Positions 1 through 10,343 of a stretch of 64,000 bases of DNA are shown one piece after another; the first letter of the stretch is position 1; each line of letters begins with the position of its first letter. The position numbers and the translations under genes are program-made. The stretch covers positions 7,998,001 to 8,062,000 of the forward strand of contig BSBN01000829.1 in NCBI GenBank assembly GCA_027924645.1, written 5' to 3'. Source of the stretch: Cunninghamia lanceolata (Eukaryota > Streptophyta > Pinopsida > Cupressales > Cupressaceae). The notes below the pieces were generated by a model. It searched no databases. It was not told the DNA's origin and was given only the letters and a program-made list of their open reading frames with translations.

Positions 1-804
1 TTATCAACAATTTAGCCAATTTGTGAACTGCTGAATTTGTCAACTATAATTCGCCAGTTTGTCATTTTTCTGATTGACCAACAAAGAAAGGAAGACAGGT
101 GGAGAGATGAAGGAAAGAGTGAAAACCAAGTCTTCATTGGCAAAGTTGGAAGGTTGCAAACATAAAAGTTTGCCGATCGGGAGAAAATCTGATAGAAAGA
201 GATGAAAGACAAGGAAACAAATGTCTTTGTCAGAAAAATGGATGGTTCATCAACCATAAGGTTCACTGACAAGGTAAGTCACTGACAAAGGGAGATAAGA
301 AAGAAGAGACAAATGAAAAGAAGAAGAAATAGGGATCAAGTGATAGTTCATGAACTTGAAAGTTCACCAATAGCTGAAATTGCTGATGAGGAAAGTAGAC
401 AAGGCAGAAAAGGAAATGACAACAAAGTTCATGAACCACCAAGTTCACCAATTTTGAAGTTTTCTGGTAAGCTAAAATACCGACAAGGAGGGACAAAGTG
501 CCAAAGTAGGAGGAAAGAAAGAAAATCCCAAAGGTTTCTGATAGATTAATTTCATCGATAAGGCAAATTGAAAAGTGAAGATCAAATCAAATGTAAAGCA
601 TGAAGTAAATGTAATAGTTTAAAATATTTTAAAATGTAGTAAAATATTTACACATGGATACTTTCGGTGGGCATTGTATTTTGAAATGCTCACCTATTCC
701 CTGGCTGCCATGAATGAAAAATTGAAGATGATGTATAGGTTGGTGGGGAGATATTTTGGATTAATTACAGGGATTAGTGGTAGTTGGCAGGGTATGTTTT
801 TCCT
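1..804. other. Flank of element A, no assignable gene
   Basis: I see no recognisable gene here. A 78-codon frame (313-549, plus) is lysine/arginine-rich and built on loosely repeated TTCATGAAC and AAGTTCACCAAT words, so it is more likely low-complexity repeat than a gene. The stretch ends where the terminal CA of the minus-strand LTR of element A begins (805). The five bases next to that LTR end are TTCCT (800-804). The matching target duplication at the other end of A cannot be tested because A's 5' LTR is truncated. Confidence 0.3.
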
Positions 805-2068
805 TGTTATGTATGAAAATGGGGTCGAAAGAAAGTTGTATAATGTATAGTTAATTATATTCAATCAAACTCTTCTTTCACACATACATTTAAGGACATA
901 GATCGAGCTAAGTCACAATTGTGATAGAGGACTCAACTACAGGACTGATGTCACTATGAGATGATTGGAAAGATATAATAGATTGATATTTTTTTAAAAC
1001 CCTAATTTGATTAGGCTAAAAACCCTAACTATGTAAAATTGTAAGCAAACAGATGAAACCCAACAAATGCTCACATAGGAAGGCACTAAATGCATATTAG
1101 AGACATACCAAATTTTGGATTCTAGAAAGAAGAAACTTTTGGGACAAAAGAGTGGGCACCCTTGTCCAATGTATTACTTTTTTTGAGGGATTTTGATCAA
1201 AATATGCTTGAGACTGTAACCTACTCAGAGATTCCTGACACTGCTAAACTAGAGGACAAAAGAGCAGGCATCCTTGTCCAATTAGGGATATTTTATGTCA
1301 TTTTCTTCATATTTAGAATCTTTATACTCTGCTCTAATCTCCTACAACTCCTCTCCACAATATTTGACACTTGTAACGTGCAATCACAAGAGAGGGGTTG
1401 GGGTTTGTGGTGTTTAGGAGCTTACCTCGATCAAGCTCTAGAATGGCATTCAAGCCTTCCAACACCATTGTTAGATAGAGTGAATGTCCTTGGTGGACAG
1501 AGGCAAAAGAAAATGATATGATAAATTGATTAAAACACAAAGTAGATGTCACCTCAGAGGTGAAGCTCTCATGGGGAGATGAAGATCTTTCACACCATGA
1601 GGAGATGGATTGATGAAGATAAATCTGCAACAAACAAGTACAAACACAACACAATACTACTCTACAACATAATTAAAGCATTGAGTATCCTTAGCATAAG
1701 ATCACAAGTTTGTATTATCCATCTAGGTATAAAATGAATCATTAAACATGTTTATTTATGCATTCCGACTAAACATTCATAATTTAAATTTAATAGGCCG
1801 ACAAAGGGAAACCTTTTAACGGTCACTTTGCAGACATTTAAAATTTTGGTCTTGACAAAATAGGTCTAGACTAGGGCATGGGTGCCAATGTCCAGGGTCC
1901 TCTTTTGGGACTTGCTTAAGCTTAATAGTGTCCCTTAAGTCCCATTTGTCATGGGTTTTGGGGGATTTCTCTCTGGGATTCATTTTTAACATGCATGATT
2001 AAATATAAGGGATTTAGGAGCTAAACTTAGGAGGTAAAAGTCCTAGGGGGACATTTTACGACACAACA
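805..2068 (-). repeat. 3' LTR of element A
   Basis: On the minus strand it opens TGTTGTGTCGTAAAATG and closes ATACATAACA, giving the TG...CA ends of an LTR, 1,264 bp. The start lies directly after a purine tract (2069-2085). It matches the 5' LTR copy at 13805-14560 and, more distantly, the LTRs of B (44116, 49292) and F (60344-61608). Short ORFs on both strands here (1162-1521, 1334-1654) recur as decayed look-alikes in the other LTR copies and are not genes. Confidence 0.8.
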
Positions 2069-2085
2069 TTTAGCCCCCACTTTAA
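2069..2085 (-). other. Polypurine tract of element A
   Basis: On the minus strand TTAAAGTGGGGGCTAAA sits immediately before the TG of the 3' LTR. The same tract with one change precedes the 3' LTR of element B at 49278-49291, which supports its role as the plus-strand priming site of reverse transcription. Confidence 0.75.
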
Positions 2086-2368
2086 TGTATGTATAATCTT
2101 ATGACATATACATGCATTAAAGTATGGATGAAAAACACATCAAACACCCCAGACACTTGAAGCTAAGGCATACACAAAGATTGAGGAACTATTTCTAGCC
2201 CCCAATCTCAGGTAAGAACTAGAAGACACATCACAGACACGCAAAACATAATGACTATAGTAGGAAGCACATAAGACATGGATAAGATAGTAACATGCAT
2301 GCCAAACATGGAGAAGACATGAGAGCAATCACACAAAACATGATGAATAAAATTGATATAACATTTTC

Positions 2369-2394
2369 ATATATATATATATATATATATATAT
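2369..2394. repeat. (AT)n microsatellite
   Basis: About 13 uninterrupted AT dinucleotides inside the 3' noncoding part of element A. It is not seen at the matching place in element B, so it probably expanded after insertion. Confidence 0.9.
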
Positions 2395-2690
2395 TACAAC
2401 ACAAAACCCCAAAATGTAGGAGGACATCATCACTACACCGTTGAAACTACACCAGGGGGAAAACCTGCCATACAAAACCTGAGTGTGGGAGGAGTTGATC
2501 ACTACACCCTTGAAACCACACATGAGATAAAACACACCATACAAAACCTAAAGTGTAGGAGGAGCTCATCACTATACCCTTGATACTACACCTGGGGGAA
2601 AACATGCCATACAAAACTTGGGTGTGGGAGGAGCTCATTGCTACACCCTTGAAACCACACATGGAGGAAAACACATGAAAAACACACAGA
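2395..2690 (-). repeat. Degenerate ~70-bp minisatellite in 3' region of A
   Basis: Four diverged copies of a ~70-bp unit, recognisable by the words GAGCTCATC or GTTGATC, CACTACACCCTTGAAAC and CATACAAAACC. The same unit, reverse complemented, occurs three times at about 48780-48975 in element B. ORFs reported on the minus strand here (2329-2795) are translations of this repeat and of one another in different frames, not genes. Confidence 0.65.
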
Positions 2691-2903
2691 AAACATAAGT
2701 GTCATATAGCATGCCATAGACATACTACACGTCTTATACATGACAAAAATAGGTGATGCAAGGAGCTTATTGTTAAGTCCCACCATCTCAAACACACTGC
2801 AAACACACCTGACAGTTCAGCTTATGCCACAACAACCACCAAAAACATTCTTAAGGGAGGATAGTCTTAAGATCCAACCCCACCTCCATAGAAGACTTTT
2901 GTA

Positions 2904-2908
2904 ATAAA
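2904..2908. other. Left target site duplication of element C (ATAAA)
   Basis: ATAAA directly precedes the first TG of the 5' LTR of C and is repeated exactly at 10339-10343 after its last CA. The flanks fit together as one stretch: sequence before 2904 and after 10343 continues the ~62-bp repeat region that is uninterrupted in element B near 48560. Confidence 0.9.
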
Positions 2909-4012
2909 TGTTGGCAAGAGACACTGCTTCATATTGATAGGTGTTGTCATTGATGGCAACTAAGTTCATCCCAATCATCCACATAACACAATTTGTTCAC
3001 ACCGGAAGTCAGAATTAGAATTTGTCTAAGTTCGGGAAGTTAAGAACAGAGCAAGTGATAGGGTCTAGTATCTTGGTCCGGATCTCTCCAGTGGAAATGC
3101 ATGGTTTTCTGTGGATCTAAGGTATTTGTAAGCATTGTCAAAACACTCTAAATCCAGAATTTTGTTCTCTAGTGATGAAGGACTCAAAAGATATTAGCTT
3201 CTGAGTATCGAGTTTCAGTTTGACAAGAATAGATAGAAGAAGCCCAGACCGACCTTGTGAATAATCTTAATTTCAGATGTATAGAAGTTGTTTATTGGGC
3301 AATTGGTGATGATCAGTGATGGTAGCCGACATGACTGATGATTTGTGAGTGCAAGTTTTGGTCTGCATCTCATATTATATATGGATCTAGCCGATAGAGC
3401 AGAGTACTCAACAAAGTTCTAAATGTTCTTGAAGCCGACTGGTAAAATGATTACAGATCATGTTACAGATATATATCTGATGGAATTAGATGTTTTTGTG
3501 TGGTGTGTTACGAATATGGTGTAATTGTAAAAAATAGCAGAGATAAAAAGTTTAGATGTTAACAAAGCAATAAGAGGAGCAGAGTAAGGATGAAGTGTGT
3601 CAAGTCAGTTTTCTATGCTTAATTGGAACTAAACTCCAGCACTGATAGATGCTAAATATCAGTACAAATTTATTGTAATTTTCTTCCTACAGGCAGTGAC
3701 CCTTCCTTTGAGCAGTGAGCTCTAGGAAGTGAGCTCGAATGAATGTGCATTCTCCATTGTAATACTTTTAACAGAGTATAATCTTTGTGGGTTAACCCCC
3801 ATTGTGGTATTTCCCTTAACCGGGTTTCCACGTCAAAAATCTTGGTGTCAAGTGTATTATTTATGTTTCTGCTCATGTGTTGTTGTTTAATGCTGAAATG
3901 TTTATATCATTGATTTGATTATAAGTTTTAAAGGAAGATTAAAAGTAGAAAATTTTAAATTGAGGGACAACTGATTCACCCCCCCTCTCAGTTTTCCAAA
4001 CCTAATCCAACA
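2909..4012 (+). repeat. 5' LTR of element C
   Basis: Begins TGTTGGCAAGAGA and ends CCTAATCCAACA, 1,104 bp. In the first 87 bases I count six differences from the 3' LTR, plus a length difference of about 30 bases near 3030-3075. An AT-rich TATA-like stretch is at about 3370. The LTR holds no gene; the 3670-3876 minus-strand ORF is chance. Confidence 0.9.
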
Positions 4013-4014
4013 AT

Positions 4015-4026
4015 TGGTATCAAAGA
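4015..4026 (+). other. Primer binding site of element C (tRNA-Met-like)
   Basis: TGGTATCAAAGA, two bases after the 5' LTR end, differs from the common plant initiator-tRNA-Met primer site (TGGTATCAGAGC) at two positions. An unmutated copy of that site is present in element L at 33058. Confidence 0.75.
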
Positions 4027-4050
4027 AAGGTTCCTTTGAAAAAGTTTAAC

Positions 4051-5279
4051 ATCTTAAGGAAGGTCTGGGAGGGCAGTAAAGTGGATGAATATAACCTTCA
4101 AGGGAAACTTAATCTCACCCTAGATGATCTTGAGCAGTCCAAGGTAGAAGTTGAAGAGCTGTAAGATAACCTCAAAAAGGGTGAACACTTCATTGAGATT
4201 TTAAAAGAAAAATTGAGCAAATCCAATCCAAAAGGAAAGGAACAACCTCTTCAATTGGGAAAACATTATGAAGAGAAGGCCCTAAATGAGAAGACAAATG
4301 AATGTGAAAAGTTAGCTAAAGAAGTTACTGTCCTAAAACATGAGATGGAAACTGGGGTGATGAGACTAACAAAGGAAATTGAAGATAGGAAGAAAGATGA
4401 AGAAGAGATGAATCAAAATCTAAAAGAAAGAGCTGAAGAATGCTACAGATTGGATGCAATAGCTGGTCTCCTAGAATCTAATCTACAAGAAAGTAGAAAC
4501 AATGAAAGAAAACTTGAGAGACAGATTATCACTCTCAGACATGACCTAGAAATTGCAAATGAGTATAAGGAGAAGTTCAAGATAAGCTCAGCTAAACTTG
4601 AAGCACTAATTGAAGGTCAGAAAAAAGGTGATGACAAGCATGATCTTGGATATGGGAAAGGTGAAAGCTCTAGATCTAGACAAAGAAATAACTAGGCAAT
4701 AGGAGAAACAGAACTAGAAAACCTCTGGTGAGACAGCCTAATGCTCAAAGATATCCATCATTCAATGGAAATTGTTTCAATTGCAATAAATTTGGTCATA
4801 GAGCTACTCAGTGCAGAAATAGAGTAAATCAAAATAATCCATCCTTCTCTGGTCAATGATTCAAGTGTAAGAGGTATGGCCATAGATCAAATGAATGCAA
4901 AAATATGATAGTGAATAATGCTAACAATAGAGGAATTAGCAACTCTTTCAATGGTTACTGTTTTATTTGCAATGGGTTTGGACACATGACTAATTAGTGC
5001 AGATCAAGAGGAAATCAAGTTTATAAGAAAAGAAATGTTGTGTGTTTTAATTGCAATAAATCTAGTCATATTGCAAGATTCTGCAAAAATAGGAACAATG
5101 GAAGAAGAGGTCCGGTAAACAGAAAACCAGATGAGCAAAAACAAGATAGAGGTAAAAGAAAAATTGATGTGAATGAGATACGGAGTGAAATGAACAAGAC
5201 TTGGGTAAAGAAAGATACAATAAACAATGGTGATGGGTCCACACTAGAATCAGGTGCTGACAATTCCTTTGGGAATTAA
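4051..5279 (+). pseudogene. Gag remnant of element C: coiled coil plus four CCHC zinc knuckles
   Basis: The frame opens almost directly after the primer site, without a start codon. It gives a charged, leucine-rich, Glu/Lys-rich coiled coil (4051-4695) with a stop at 4162. A shift to another frame then leads to four CCHC knuckles in one register at 4773, 4857, 4959 and 5043, each Cys-x2-Cys-x4-His-x4-Cys and separated by basic, Asn-rich linkers. In the second knuckle the first Cys codon reads TGA; in the third a stop (TAG) sits one residue before the last Cys. The last knuckle lies in the uninterrupted 5040-5279 piece, followed by a basic tail. Zinc knuckles bind RNA in retrotransposon nucleocapsids. 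There is no room between primer site and coiled coil for the usual gag capsid domain, so the N-terminal part seems deleted. Certain: knuckles and stops. Inferred: gag origin. Confidence 0.75.
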
Positions 5280-5715
5280 GTCAGGAGCTCTGGCTCATGG
5301 GGAGCTGCATTGAACATCAAATTCCCCCAATCAGTAAGTGGGTGCCTGAATTTGGTAGAATAAAAGAAAATATTTTAAATTGATTCAGAACCTTTGGAAG
5401 GATTTCCAGAAGAAAAGATGTTGATATAAAAACTTGCAGAGTAATTCATGAAGAACTGTCAAAAACAAAGTAACTAGATATATTTAGGGCAACGCATTTA
5501 TTACAATGCCAAATTAGGTTTTACAAAAGATAAAAAGTCACTTGGTCACTCATTTGAATCACTTTGCATTCAAAGGAAACAAGAAGAAGAGCATTTGAGC
5601 TACAAATCCAGAGATTGAGGCACAAAGAGTGAATTTAACTGGTAATTGATCAACCTAAACCCCGCGGAAGAAAAAGGTACCTCTTTGTAAAGATTTGAAT
5701 CTAAAATTTGTTGAG
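5280..5715 (+). other. Spacer between gag remnant and ORF2 of element C
   Basis: No open frame of interest. This is where a protease and integrase would follow gag in an autonomous element; nothing resembling an Asp-Thr/Ser-Gly site or a zinc-binding integrase head is visible. A GC-rich CCCCGCGG word at 5660 lies shortly before the first ATG of the next frame. Confidence 0.4.
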
Positions 5716-8700
5716 ATGGCTACCCCTCATGTTGTTGACATTACTGAAAGGCCTCGACCCAAATTTAAGAAGCATCCTCACAAATCAATAGAAGTCGACC
5801 CGTTAGGTGCTTTTTCAAGTGTTCCATATGGTGTGCTACATGTTGAAGACATTAGGGTTATATTCATGCAAACATAGATGAATTTGGAGATTCAAGGTAT
5901 GTAGACCTATTTAAGAAACAACCCAGGGATGAAAATCACAAACTTAAACCTGAGTATAAGGCACTACAGGATAAACACTTTATTTAGATTATGGGGTTTC
6001 CAACATTTGGTGAGGATGAATGGGTCTGATATGTTTTGAGTCGGATGCATGATGAATTCATTTGGTTGTTAAAACCATTCAAAGTCACCAAGGATGCTAT
6101 TAGAATTGTAACCGAGTTAAACTCAACTGGTGGATTACCCATGCTGAAAGCTGTGAAAAACCAAACAGTGACTAATGCTACTAGTGCCAAGTTTGACAGA
6201 AGGGCAATGACCATCAATGATATTATAGAACCAGATGTCAAATTTGCCTCCATGGTGATTGGGTACAAGATTTACCACTCGAGTAGAGAAAAATCTGTCT
6301 CTGGAATAGCCATATATGCTGCATAAAAGATGCTAAAGGAAAATACTGATTATGACTTGTGTGAATTACTATAGAATCAACTGATTGAGAATTTGAACAA
6401 AATTAAGAAAGATAAGAAAAACACTTTCAAGTATGGTACATTGGTTCTATGTCTATTCTTCTACTTTATGAATGAGGTACCTAGGGTAAAAGGTGTGCAC
6501 TGGAATAAGGATGAGCCAGTTGCCATTTAGATTAGAGATCATCTTTGCAGCATTGGTGATTTCAAAGCTCAGAAAACTGCAATATGGGGTTACTTCAAGA
6601 ATTTTTAGAGCATAATGCATTCAAGGGAAAGAATCCCTAATACAATTGTTGTGAAATACAAAAATGAAATATGCTTCATGGTTGACACTGATCAATGTCT
6701 GATGGAAGCTGTAGAACCAAGAATAGTATGGATAATGCCAATGGGTTATGAGGTGGATGAGAGAGTTCTAGACATGTATGCTCAACATCTTCTAAGAAAT
6801 CCTAAAGACACAATGGTTGAAAGATTTGGGACATATGAGGAGGTGAGTTTAAAACTACATACTGAGCTTAGAGAACCTAAAACCAATAGGAAAGTAAGAA
6901 AAGAAGTTGAGCAGTTGGCTGAAAATCTTTGCCTAACTAAGGAGGCTGTGAGGAAATTCAGAGACAAAACTGAAAAATATTAAAAAGAGAAACAAGATAA
7001 GAAACAAACAAGTGCTCTGGTGGAACCCTCTTCCACTTCAAGAACTACTAGGAGCTCTATTGTTGCCACTGCAAAACTGGAAGAAAAATCATCCAACAAA
7101 GGGGAGAGAATGAAGAAAACAAAAGCAACTCGGACATATGAAAGCATAAGAGAAGAAGAAGAAGATACATATTCTGACATTGAAATCAAGGAACTAAAGG
7201 CCACCGGAACAAAAGCTACAAAAGTAACCAAAGAAAAGTCATCCAGAAGCAAAAGGGCTAGCAAAAAGAAAAAGATAGAAGCATATGAGGAATATATTAA
7301 GAAGCCCACACTCTCCCTAGAGGATGTGATAAAGTCAGTCACTGTAGATGGTAATCTAAAACCCATGATTGAATTTTATGATGAATACAGTGATGTGGAT
7401 GAAAGGGTGTTGGAGGAAGCAATTGTTAGATATCTCAACATCTACAACAAGGCATTGATTGAGATAACTTCTAAGTTGCCACAAAGTCTGGCAAATATCT
7501 TAGAGTTGAGAAAAGAAAATGCCAAGAGTAAGGACATGGAGATTAGGGAACATGAGCTAATAAATTTGTGTCCTTAAATTTCACCTGATCAAATAGATAT
7601 GATATTCAAGGAAGTTCAAGATGACTTTAGAAGCAAAAAGAGAATGAACAAACTCATGCTTAGAGAAACAAGTGAAATCGTTGAAGAAACTCAAGAAATT
7701 CTTTTGAAAGCATTGAAAAAGCACAATTTTCCCTTAGTCACAAAAGAAGTTCCAGATGGTGAAGAAGAGAACATCATCAAGCAGCAATCTAAGTTTGGTG
7801 AAGCCTCTGTTCCAAAAGTGGAACAAGTATTTCAAGAGGATAAAAAAATGATGGATAAAGTAGTTGATGTAGGAGATACTCCTAATCCACCTAATCCGTC
7901 AGGAAAAGAAGATAATATTACTACTTCACAGATCCCTCTGGATCGGATAGAAAGTGGTGAACAAATAGGAAAGAGTCCCACTGTAGAGAACACAGAGAAA
8001 AGTAAAGAAGAGAAAGAGAAGGAAAAAGGAAAGAAAGATAAAGCAGAAGAAGATGGTGCAAATATTGAAGCACCTAAAGTAGATACTGAGAAATCTGATG
8101 AACAAAAGGATGGTTTAGAAAATGTTGCAAGAGACACTGCAGATGTAGTGAAAAGTCTTCTTGAGAAAGAAATAATTGAGCTTGATGAACCTGAACTACT
8201 CTAATGTCTAGCCAATCCTGATGCTCTCTCTCCAATTCAATTGATGAAAATAGCATCATTCACCCAAGTAAAGGCTAGAGAAAAGATGTTAAAGTTCCAC
8301 ATGGAGGACAATGAGCTACTGGGACTTGCAACCAGGATTTTGGAAATGTTAATGCCTTCCTACCAGAATAGTCCATCTGATTCCCCCTCCAGACATCTAA
8401 AAAATCTTGTAAGCTTTGTGAATACTCATTTTGAGTCCTTTGAGAAGTCTGCAGAGACAAAAGTCAGAAATGAGTTTTTGGACAAGAGATTTAGTGAACT
8501 TAAGAGTCTGATAGGGTATGATAGGACTATACTTGCTATCAATATAAAAAGTGTTCAAAATTCTCTAAGTGATGGAAGTGATATATATAAATTTTGTCTA
8601 TCCTAGCCCAAAGTAAGTGAGGATATTGAAAAGAAGATAAAGGAACAAGAACTGAAATTGTCAAATCTATCCAATAATTTTGATCCTCTAACTATCTCAC

Positions 8701-8975
8701 CCATAAGTCAAGAGTGTCAAGTAATTAACTTGACTGATGAGATAAAGAGACTTGTTAAAGAAAAAGGCAACATTATGAAGAGAATGTGTGAGCTCCGGCG
8801 ATTGATTGCCCCTAAGTTAGAGACAATGTATAATGCCCTATCTGAAGCTCAGACTGCAATTCAGACTAGTGATCCATCAGATCTATCAAAGGCAGAAGCA
8901 TATTCATTTTTATTGAGTGGGCACATCTCAATTTTGGATGGAATGAAGAGTACTTGGGCCTTTGAACTTGTGTAG
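5716..8975 (+). pseudogene. Long unknown reading frame (ORF2) in place of pol, element C
   Basis: Starts with MATPHVVDITERPRPKFKK (5716, first frame) and moves by one frameshift near 5877 into a second frame that can be followed to 8975, about 1,080 codons in all. In that frame the stops at 5985, 6030, 6324, 6372, 6528, 6606, 6981, 7575, 8202, 8604 and 8973 are TAG, TAA or TGA where a single C-to-T change would turn CAG, CAA or CGA into them. The N-terminal third is mixed and looks globular; 7000-7300 is Lys/Ser/Thr-rich with acidic runs; 7600-8200 is strongly charged (Glu/Lys repeats); the C-terminal part is helical, coiled-coil-like. I do not recognise a family. It has no visible enzyme motif. 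It may be a structural protein or captured host sequence; function unknown. Confidence 0.6.
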
Positions 8976-9248
8976 ATAAAAACTAGCTTTGCAGACATTC
9001 TCAAGTTCATGTGAATAGAACTTAATGACTACTTGTACATATGCAGCATTGTATACAGAAATTTTGGAGAATTTTGTCTTGAGACCCCACCCTTTGCCAT
9101 TGATGTCATAGGGGGAGTGAAGAATAGTGAAAAATGAAGAATCCAGCAAAGGCAGAGCTTCGAAACTAATAGAGAAGTATAAGTGTACAGAGTAAGGGGG
9201 AGCTACAGTAGACACTTAGTCATTTTTCACTAAGTGTTTCCATCAATG

Positions 9249-9262
9249 CGAAAGGGGGAAAT
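9249..9262 (+). other. Polypurine tract of element C
   Basis: CGAAAGGGGGAAAT directly precedes the TG of the 3' LTR. Two further purine tracts of the same kind occur upstream, ATAGGGGGAGTGAAG near 9109 and AAGGGGGAGCT near 9195; these could be additional or former priming sites. Confidence 0.75.
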
Positions 9263-10338
9263 TGTTGGCAAGAGATACTGCTTCTCATTGATAGGTGTTG
9301 TCATTGATGGCAACTGTGTTCATCCCAATCATCCGCATAACACAATTTGTTCACACCGGAAGTCAGAATCAGAATTTGTCTATGTCCAGTTGACAAGGTT
9401 CGGTATCTTGGTCCGGATCTCTCCAGTGGAAAAGCATAGTTTACTGTGGATCTAAGGTAGTTGCAAGCATTGTCAAAACACTCTAAATCCAAAATTTTGT
9501 TCTCCAGTGATGAAGGACTCAAAAGATATTAGCTTCTAAGTATCAGGTTTCAGTTTGACAAGAATAGATGAAAGAAGACCAGGTTGACCTTGTGAATAAT
9601 CTTAATTGTGGTTGTATAGAAGTTGTTTGTTGGGCAATTGGTGATGATCAGTGATGGTAGCCAACATGATTGATGATTTGCGAGTGAAAGTTTTGGTCCA
9701 CATATCATATTATGTATGGATCTAGCCGACAGAGCAGAGTACTCAACAAAGTTCTAAATTTTCTTGAAGCCGACTAGTAAAATGATTACAGATCATGTTG
9801 CAGATATATATATCCAATGGAATTGGATGTTTTTGTGTGGTGTGTTGTGACTATGGTGTAATTGCAAAAAATAACAAAGATAAAAAGTTTAGATGTTAGT
9901 AGAGCAATAAGAGGAACAGAGTAAGGATGAAGTGTGTCAAGTCAGTTTTCTATGCTTAACCTGAACTAAACTCCAGCATTGATAGATGCTAAATATTAGT
10001 TCAAATTTATTGTAATTTTCTTCCTACAGGTAGTGAGCCTTCCTTTGAGCAGTGAGCCCGAATGCATGTGCATTCCCCATTGTAATACTTTTAACAGAGT
10101 ATTATCTTTGTGGGTTAACCCCACTGTGGTTTTTCCCTTATCCAGGTTTCCACATCAAAAATCTTGGTGTCAAGTGTGTTATTTATTTTTCTGCTCATGT
10201 GTTGTTGTTTAATACTGAAATGTTTATATCATTGATTTGATTATAAGTTGTAAAGGAAGATTAAAAGTAGAAAAGTTTAAATTGAGGGACAACTGATTCA
10301 CCCCCTCCCCCTCTCAGTTGTCTGGACCTAATCCAACA
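9263..10338 (+). repeat. 3' LTR of element C
   Basis: Begins TGTTGGCAAGAGA and ends CCTAATCCAACA, 1,076 bp, followed by the ATAAA target duplication (10339-10343). Short ORFs inside (9234-9455, 9301-9522, 10052-10240) are not genes; one starts in the purine tract and runs into the LTR. Confidence 0.9.
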
Positions 10339-10343
10339 ATAAA
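10339..10343. other. Right target site duplication of element C (ATAAA)
   Basis: Exact repeat of 2904-2908. Directly after it the sequence continues with GGATGTGCACTAGCTCAAG, a word found reverse complemented three times in element B around 48400-48550. Confidence 0.9.

Larger units (their letters stand above)
2909..10338 (+). mobile_element. Element C: complete non-autonomous LTR retrotransposon
   Basis: A 7,430-bp element with LTRs of 1,104 and 1,076 bp, TG...CA ends, a 5-bp target duplication ATAAA, a primer site resembling tRNA-Met type (TGGTATCAAAG), and a purine tract before the 3' LTR. Inside are a gag remnant with a coiled coil and four CCHC knuckles (4051-5279) and a long unknown frame (5716-8975). 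No protease, integrase, reverse transcriptase or RNase H motif could be found. The tRNA-Met primer site suggests Ty1/copia affinity, as does the gag tail. It would need enzymes from another element to move. Confidence 0.85.

Noticed and set aside
313..549. Basic 78-codon ORF near the window start
   Set aside because: Built on short repeated words; no domain, no start context.
1162..1521. 119-codon ORF and its look-alike at 14129-14503
   Set aside because: Both lie at the same place in the two LTRs of element A; similarity is due to LTR homology, not to a gene family.
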